Source of the DNA: Chloroflexota bacterium
Lineage (GTDB): Bacteria; Chloroflexota; Dehalococcoidia; Dehalococcoidales; RBG-16-60-22
DNA length: 10,968 bases
Direction of reading: 5' to 3'
Assembly (NCBI GenBank): GCA_025358235.1
Contig: JANYKH010000112.1
Coordinates: 1-10,968, forward strand
Positions 7,066-10,968 of this stretch are shown in pieces (position 1 is the first letter of the stretch; each line of letters begins with the position of its first letter). The notes beneath the pieces were generated by a model. The model did not search any database and was not told where the DNA came from. It saw only the letters and a program-made list of their open reading frames with translations. A program made the translations under genes and the position numbers.

Positions 7066-7506
7066 ATGACAGTCGCTCTTGCCGGTAAAGACATCGGACC
7101 GCAGATTGAAAAAGCGCTGCCCGGCAGCGTGCTGGAATCCGCGCCCGGATATGTCATGCTGAAACCGGAATTCCTGGTGCAGGCCGCCACCTTTTTAAAA
7201 AATGATCCAGCCATGGCTTTCGATTATCTCAACTTCGTCACCGCTGTGGACTATTATGACTACTTTGAGGCTGTCTACCAGGTAACCTCAATGACGCACA
7301 ATCACACTCTGATGTTTAAAACGCGCTGCTACAACCGGGTTGATCCGGTTATCCCTTCAATCATCAACGTCTGGCAGGGCGCAGACTTCCAGGAGCGCGA
7401 GGTCTACGATCTCCTGGGTGTTTACTTTGAAGGTCATCCCAATATGAAACGCATTTTCCTGTGGGAAGGTTTTGAAGGCCACCCGCTGCGGAAGGATTAC
7501 TTATAA
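7066..7506 (+). CDS. nuoC: Complex I 30-kDa subunit NuoC
   Basis: A peripheral-arm subunit of 146 residues with no cofactor of its own, which helps hold NuoB, NuoD and NuoI together. The family signature is intact near the C-terminus: EREVYDLLGVYFEGHPNMKR at 110-129, followed by WEGFEGHPLRKDY (133-145). The central FDYLNFVTAVDYYD and the FKTRCY strand are also family-like. It is a stand-alone NuoC, not fused to NuoD as in E. coli. The ATG lies 7 bases after the nuoB stop with a weak upstream AAGG. The stop overlaps the nuoD start as TAATG. Confidence 0.95.
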   Translation: MTVALAGKDIGPQIEKALPGSVLESAPGYVMLKPEFLVQAATFLKNDPAMAFDYLNFVTAVDYYDYFEAVYQVTSMTHNHTLMFKTRCYNRVDPVIPSIINVWQGADFQEREVYDLLGVYFEGHPNMKRIFLWEGFEGHPLRKDYL

Positions 7507-8609
7507 TGGCACTACATACTGAACCATTCATCCTCAATATCGGCCCGGTGCATCCGAGCACGCACGGCGTGTTCCGCATCCGCGCTACTCTTGACGGCGA
7601 AGTAATTGTAGACATCGAGCCTGTATTCGGCTATCTCCACCGCGGCGTGGAAAAACTGGCTGAGCAGCGCACTTATACCGGCATTATCCCGCTCACGGAC
7701 CGCATGGACTACATCACCTCCATGAGCAATAACCTGGCCTACGTCCTGGCCGTGGAAAAACTGGCTAAAGTCAAAGTGCCCGAGCGGGCAGAATATATCC
7801 GCGTGATCATGGCGGAAATGCAGCGCATCTGCAACCACCTGGTGGCGGCAGGGGCTTTCATTAACGACTGCGGCGCGTTCTTCACTCCCTTCCTTTATAT
7901 GTTCCGGGAACGCGAGAAGCTGATGGACCTGTTTGAGATGGTCAGCGGCCAGCGCCTTACCTACAACTACATGCGCGTTGGCGGCGTTAGCCAGGATCTG
8001 CCCGCGGAGTTTTTGCCTGCGCTGCGCAAGTTCCTCAAAGAAATGCCCGCTCACATCGCCGAATACGAACGTCTGATTAACGACAACGAAATTTTCCTTG
8101 CCCGGTCCCGTATGATCGGCATCCTGCCGAAGGAACTGGCCATCAATTGCGGCATCAGCGGCCCTGTGGCCCGCGCTTCCGGGGTCAAATGGGACCTTCG
8201 CAAGGCTGATCCCTATGGCATTTATGACCGCTTTGAATTTGATATTCCGACCGGCACAGTTGGCGACGCTAATGACCGGTATACGGTACGTATCGCGGAA
8301 ATGAAGCAGAGTCTGCGCATCATCGAGCAGGCCGTAGAAAAAATACCCGCCGGCCCGGTGATTAGCGATGTCCCCAAGGTTTTACACCCGCCCGTGGGGG
8401 AAGCCTATGGCCACCTTGAAGGGCCCAAGGGCGAACTCGGTTTCTACCTGGTCTCAGACGGCGGCATCGCTCCCTACCGCTTCCACGTTCGCCCCCCGAG
8501 CCTCATCAACCTGACCGCTCTGCGGCAGATGCTCATCGGCTGGAAGATTCAGGATGCAATTACCATTTTCGGCAGTATCGATATCACCATGGGCGAGGTA
8601 GACAGGTAA
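7506..8609 (+). CDS. nuoD: Complex I 49-kDa subunit NuoD
   Basis: The 49-kDa subunit, 367 residues, which with NuoB forms the quinone reaction chamber. It is related to the large subunit of [NiFe] hydrogenases but lacks the nickel-binding cysteines. Visible motifs are GPVHPSTHGVFR (13-24), whose loop histidine lies at the quinone head group; HRGVEK (45-50); DRMDYITSMSNNLAYVLAVE (65-84), with the conserved quinone-site tyrosine Y69; the CNHLVAAGAFINDCG helix region; and the C-terminal GSIDITMGEVDR. The C-terminal aspartate-arginine ending is normal for bacterial NuoD. AAGGA lies 9 bases before the ATG, which overlaps the nuoC stop by one base. It is followed directly by nuoH, with no room for nuoEFG. 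Confidence 0.97.
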   Translation: MALHTEPFILNIGPVHPSTHGVFRIRATLDGEVIVDIEPVFGYLHRGVEKLAEQRTYTGIIPLTDRMDYITSMSNNLAYVLAVEKLAKVKVPERAEYIRVIMAEMQRICNHLVAAGAFINDCGAFFTPFLYMFREREKLMDLFEMVSGQRLTYNYMRVGGVSQDLPAEFLPALRKFLKEMPAHIAEYERLINDNEIFLARSRMIGILPKELAINCGISGPVARASGVKWDLRKADPYGIYDRFEFDIPTGTVGDANDRYTVRIAEMKQSLRIIEQAVEKIPAGPVISDVPKVLHPPVGEAYGHLEGPKGELGFYLVSDGGIAPYRFHVRPPSLINLTALRQMLIGWKIQDAITIFGSIDITMGEVDR

Positions 8610-8610
8610 A

Positions 8611-9699
8611 ATGACAGAACTGTTTGCCAATCCGTGGTTCCACTGGGCTTTCTACACCGTCCTGTTGATCAGCTTTGCTCTGGGCGCAGTGATGGGCCTC
8701 ATTTACATCGAGCGGCGCGGCATGGGCCGCATGCAGTCCCGCCTCGGACCCAACCGGACAGGGCCTTTCGGCTTGCTCCAAGCTGTGGCGGACGCGGTTA
8801 AGGTACTCCTTAAAGAAGACATTGTTCCGGCCAACGCCGATAAAGTGGTGCACTGGCTGGCGCCGATCGTGGCGTTTGTGCCGGTACTGCTGATCTTCGC
8901 CGTCGTTCCCTTTATGAACGGTGCGATGCTGGCCGACCTGAATATCGGCATTCTCTACGTCTTCGCCATCGGCTCCATTTCTTCAGTCGGCATTTTCATG
9001 GCGGGCTGGAGTTCATCCAATAAATACTCTCTGCTGGGCGCCATGCGTGATGTCGCTTCAATAGTAAGCTACGAAATCCCGCTGGTGCTGGCAATTATCG
9101 GCGTGGTCATCCTCGCCGGTTCACTTTCCACCAACGAAATCGTGAAAGCCCAGGCCAACATTCCTTTCATCCTCCTACAGCCGCTGGGCTTTATTATTTT
9201 CTTCGCCGCCGCCTGCGCGGAAATCAACCGCAGCCCGTTCGATCTGCTTGAGGCCGATTCGGAACTGGTGGCCGGTTTCCACACTGAATATTCCGGCATG
9301 AAGTTCGCCATGTTCTATCTGGTGGAATACGCTGAAGCCCTGGCGATGTGCGCGATCATCAGCACCATTTTCCTAGGCGGCTGGCAGGGACCTGTCCTGC
9401 CCCCCTGGCTCTGGTTCCTGGTAAAAACTTTCGGCATGTTCTACGTCATGGTCTGGACGCGCACCACTTTCCCCCGCGTCCGTATCGACCAGCTGATGGC
9501 GCTAGCATGGAAGTTCATGCTGCCTCTGGCTTTAATTAATATCGTCGTGACGGCGATTGAAGTGGTGATCTGGCCCACGCCCGCGGGTCTCCCCTGGGTG
9601 CTGATCATCGTCAATTTCGCCGTTGCCGGCATACTGATAGTAACCTGGTCCAGATTAATGAAATACGGGTGGGGTAGAGTTGAAACTACACTTCGGTAA
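8611..9699 (+). CDS. nuoH: Complex I membrane subunit NuoH (ND1-like)
   Basis: A membrane subunit of 362 residues that forms the quinone entry tunnel and links the peripheral arm to the proton pumps. About eight or nine hydrophobic helices are visible. Signature stretches are IYIERRGMGRMQSRLGPNRT (31-50), GPFGLLQAVADAVK (51-64), SYEIPLVLA (153-161), and the charged loop around AEINRSPFDLLEADSELVAG (203-222) followed by FHTEYSGMKFA (223-233). The third cytoplasmic loop carries WTRTTFPRVRIDQLMALAWK (282-301). The acidic residues of the charged loop (E204, D211, E214, D216, E218, E226), needed for coupling in studied homologues, are present. The ATG is one base after the nuoD stop. The 3' end overlaps nuoI by 20 bases. 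Confidence 0.97.
   Translation: MTELFANPWFHWAFYTVLLISFALGAVMGLIYIERRGMGRMQSRLGPNRTGPFGLLQAVADAVKVLLKEDIVPANADKVVHWLAPIVAFVPVLLIFAVVPFMNGAMLADLNIGILYVFAIGSISSVGIFMAGWSSSNKYSLLGAMRDVASIVSYEIPLVLAIIGVVILAGSLSTNEIVKAQANIPFILLQPLGFIIFFAAACAEINRSPFDLLEADSELVAGFHTEYSGMKFAMFYLVEYAEALAMCAIISTIFLGGWQGPVLPPWLWFLVKTFGMFYVMVWTRTTFPRVRIDQLMALAWKFMLPLALINIVVTAIEVVIWPTPAGLPWVLIIVNFAVAGILIVTWSRLMKYGWGRVETTLR
9671..9674 (+). promoter_or_regulatory. Ribosome binding site for the TTG start of nuoI
   Basis: GGGG lies 5 bases before TTG at 9680, inside the 3' end of nuoH. The first in-frame ATG (9716) has no comparable site and would remove 12 residues of the usual N-terminal helix. Confidence 0.5.
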
Positions 9700-10183
9700 C
9701 GGCCTGCTGAAAGGCATGCTGGTCACGATCAAGCAGAACCTGCGCCATCCGACGGTGACGCAATACCCGGAACAGCGCCTGAATACTTCCCGCCGTATCC
9801 GCGGCCAGGAACTGGTCTGGAATAAGACCCGATGCACCGGCTGTGCCACCTGCGCGAAAGCCTGCCACCAGGGCGCGATCCAGATCGTCACGGCGACGAA
9901 TACCGAGAATAATAAATATGAAGTTGAGACCTACCGGGTAGACACCGGCTACTGCATCCAGTGCGGTATCTGCGTGGAAGCCTGTCCTTATGACGCCTTG
10001 TTCATGGGCGCCCGATATGAAAAAGCGAAATACCGCCGCGCGGAACTGGTCGAAAATAAAGAACAGATGGCTGACTCACTGGACCGGCCGGTCAGCGGCT
10101 ATTTCCACCCCGAACGCGCGGAGAAACTGCCTGTGCAGACACTGCTGGTTGAAAAAATTAATGAAGACCGCAGTAAGGAATAA
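9680..10183 (+). CDS. nuoI: Complex I 2x[4Fe-4S] subunit NuoI (TYKY)
   Basis: A ferredoxin-like peripheral-arm subunit of 167 residues that carries clusters N6a and N6b and passes electrons to N2 in NuoB. Two complete cysteine sets are visible: C52, C55, C58 with C62, and C92, C95, C98 with C102. The first set ends ACH instead of the usual ACP. The N-terminal amphipathic part (about 5-27, ending RHPTVTQYP) that sits on the membrane arm is present. In a complex lacking the NADH module, NuoI is a plausible docking and entry point for ferredoxin electrons; that is inference. The start is TTG at 9680, overlapping nuoH by 20 bases, which suggests translational coupling. Confidence 0.96.
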   Translation: MKLHFGNGLLKGMLVTIKQNLRHPTVTQYPEQRLNTSRRIRGQELVWNKTRCTGCATCAKACHQGAIQIVTATNTENNKYEVETYRVDTGYCIQCGICVEACPYDALFMGARYEKAKYRRAELVENKEQMADSLDRPVSGYFHPERAEKLPVQTLLVEKINEDRSKE

Positions 10184-10186
10184 TTG

Positions 10187-10675
10187 ATGGGACTGGCAAT
10201 CTCTTTCTGGATACTGGCAGCCGTCGCGGTAATCGCGGCGCTGGGAGTCGTTTTACTTAACGGCGTCTTCCGATCCGCCCTGGCGCTGGTGGCCTGCTTC
10301 CTGATGGTGGCGGGGCTGTATATCACCCTCAGTGCTGACTTTTTAGCGGCGGTCCAGGTGCTGGTGTATGTAGGCGCGATTTCCGTGCTCATCATCCTGG
10401 CTATTATGATGACCCGTAACGTCCAGCACGGCAATCCGGGCAACCGGTTCGCCTTACCCTCGCTGATCATCGCTATCCTCCTGCTGGGGATATTTGTTTA
10501 CGCTGTTACGGGCACGCAATGGAACATCTCGAAAATCGCCCCGCCCGATACCACCGTGGCCACGCTTGCCGACAAGCTTTTCGCCTCAAACGGGTTTGTC
10601 CTGCCGGTTGAAATCGCCGCGCTGATGCTGCTGGCGGCCGTGATCGGCGCCATCGTCCTGGCGAGGGATAAATAA
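10187..10675 (+). CDS. nuoJ: Complex I membrane subunit NuoJ (ND6-like)
   Basis: A membrane-arm subunit of 162 residues with five hydrophobic helices (about 5-24, 29-48, 53-75, 91-108, 139-158). Helix 3 contains the conserved AVQVLVYVGAISVLIILAIM (55-74). The family tyrosine-valine-glycine-alanine in it forms the pi-bulge linked to coupling in solved structures. A hydrophilic loop of about 30 residues separates helices 4 and 5. The ATG at 10187 is preferred over the TTG immediately before it (10184), because AAGGA (10175-10179) lies 7 bases upstream of the ATG and only 4 from the TTG. Choosing the TTG adds one residue. The stop overlaps the nuoK start as TAATG. Confidence 0.94.
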   Translation: MGLAISFWILAAVAVIAALGVVLLNGVFRSALALVACFLMVAGLYITLSADFLAAVQVLVYVGAISVLIILAIMMTRNVQHGNPGNRFALPSLIIAILLLGIFVYAVTGTQWNISKIAPPDTTVATLADKLFASNGFVLPVEIAALMLLAAVIGAIVLARDK

Positions 10676-10968
10676 TGGAAATTACATTACAGCATTATCT
10701 GGTCCTGAGCGCGATATTATTCGCGATCGGACTTTACGGCGCGCTCACGCGTAAGAACGCCGTCATTATTCTGATGTGCATCGAGATTATGCTCAATGCC
10801 GTCAACATCACCATGGCCGCCTTTTCCCGGTTTATTACGCCCTTGCAGTTAACCGGGCAGGTTTTCGCCCTGTTCATTATGATTGTAGCGGCGGCGGAAG
10901 TGGCGGTGGGACTGGGTATTATCCTGGCAATATACCGGAATTCTGACACGATCGATGTCAACAAAATC
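10675..10968 (+). CDS. nuoK: Complex I membrane subunit NuoK (ND4L-like), cut at the right edge
   Basis: Ninety-eight codons are open to the window end. NuoK is usually about 100 residues, so only the last few codons and the stop should be missing. Three helices are visible (about 7-24, 28-50, 60-86). The two membrane glutamates essential for proton transfer in studied homologues are present: E37 in MCIEIMLNAVN (34-44), and E75 in VAAAEVAVGLGI (71-82). The start is ATG, with AGGG 7 bases upstream, overlapping the nuoJ stop by one base. nuoL, M and N are expected next. Confidence 0.95.
   Translation, partial: MEITLQHYLVLSAILFAIGLYGALTRKNAVIILMCIEIMLNAVNITMAAFSRFITPLQLTGQVFALFIMIVAAAEVAVGLGIILAIYRNSDTIDVNKI

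Noticed and set aside
1..10968. CRISPR arrays, tRNA/rRNA genes, insertion sequences, phage or defence genes
   Set aside because: I looked for direct-repeat arrays, transposase frames with terminal repeats, and structured RNA patterns. Nothing convincing was seen, and almost all of the sequence is accounted for by housekeeping genes.

Overview
The window is bacterial chromosomal DNA of moderate GC content. Genes are densely packed, with real Shine-Dalgarno sites and sigma-70-like promoters. It holds three transcription units and the first few codons of a fourth. The nuo cluster reads nuoABCD-HIJK with no nuoE, nuoF or nuoG between nuoD and nuoH. That is the 11-subunit layout known from anaerobic bacteria such as Dehalococcoidia (Chloroflexota) and some sulfate-reducing or syntrophic Firmicutes. 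My best guess is a Dehalococcoidia/Dehalogenimonas-like organism. This rests on gene order and on the look of the proteins, with no database comparison, so treat the taxonomy as tentative.

Left edge (1-233): a divergent promoter region. A minus-strand gene starts at 21 and runs off the left end. It has a GGAGG ribosome site and a near-consensus promoter (TTGACC-N17-GATAAT). On the plus strand a second good promoter (TTGCCA-N18-TATATT) drives a large MscS-type mechanosensitive channel (234-1592) that starts with TTG.

Middle (1589-5685): a minus-strand two-gene operon, uvrA followed by an MFS transporter of the OFA/monocarboxylate type. The two genes share an ATGA stop/start overlap. The MFS gene meets mscS tail to tail with a 4-base overlap. 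The 414 bases between uvrA and nuoA carry divergent promoters for the two units and a 12-base perfect palindrome.

Right half (6100-10968): a tightly coupled complex I operon, nuoA, B, C, D, H, I, J and nearly all of nuoK, cut by the window edge. Neighbouring genes overlap by 1 to 20 bases or are separated by 1 to 11. The encoded parts are most of the quinone-reducing connecting arm (NuoB, C, D, I with clusters N2, N6a and N6b) and the start of the proton-translocating membrane arm (NuoA, H, J, K). The NADH-oxidising module is absent from this stretch, so the likely electron donor is ferredoxin or another low-potential carrier docking at NuoI/NuoB. NuoL, M and N are expected just beyond the right edge.

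I found no CRISPR array, tRNA, rRNA, insertion sequence, phage gene or defence system. Most of the window is ordinary housekeeping and energy metabolism. The points worth a second look are the NADH-module-less complex I, a missing conserved acidic residue in NuoA, a threefold repeat in the MscS membrane domain, a recurrent TTG-start/G-run ribosome site pattern, and the unusual uvrA leader.
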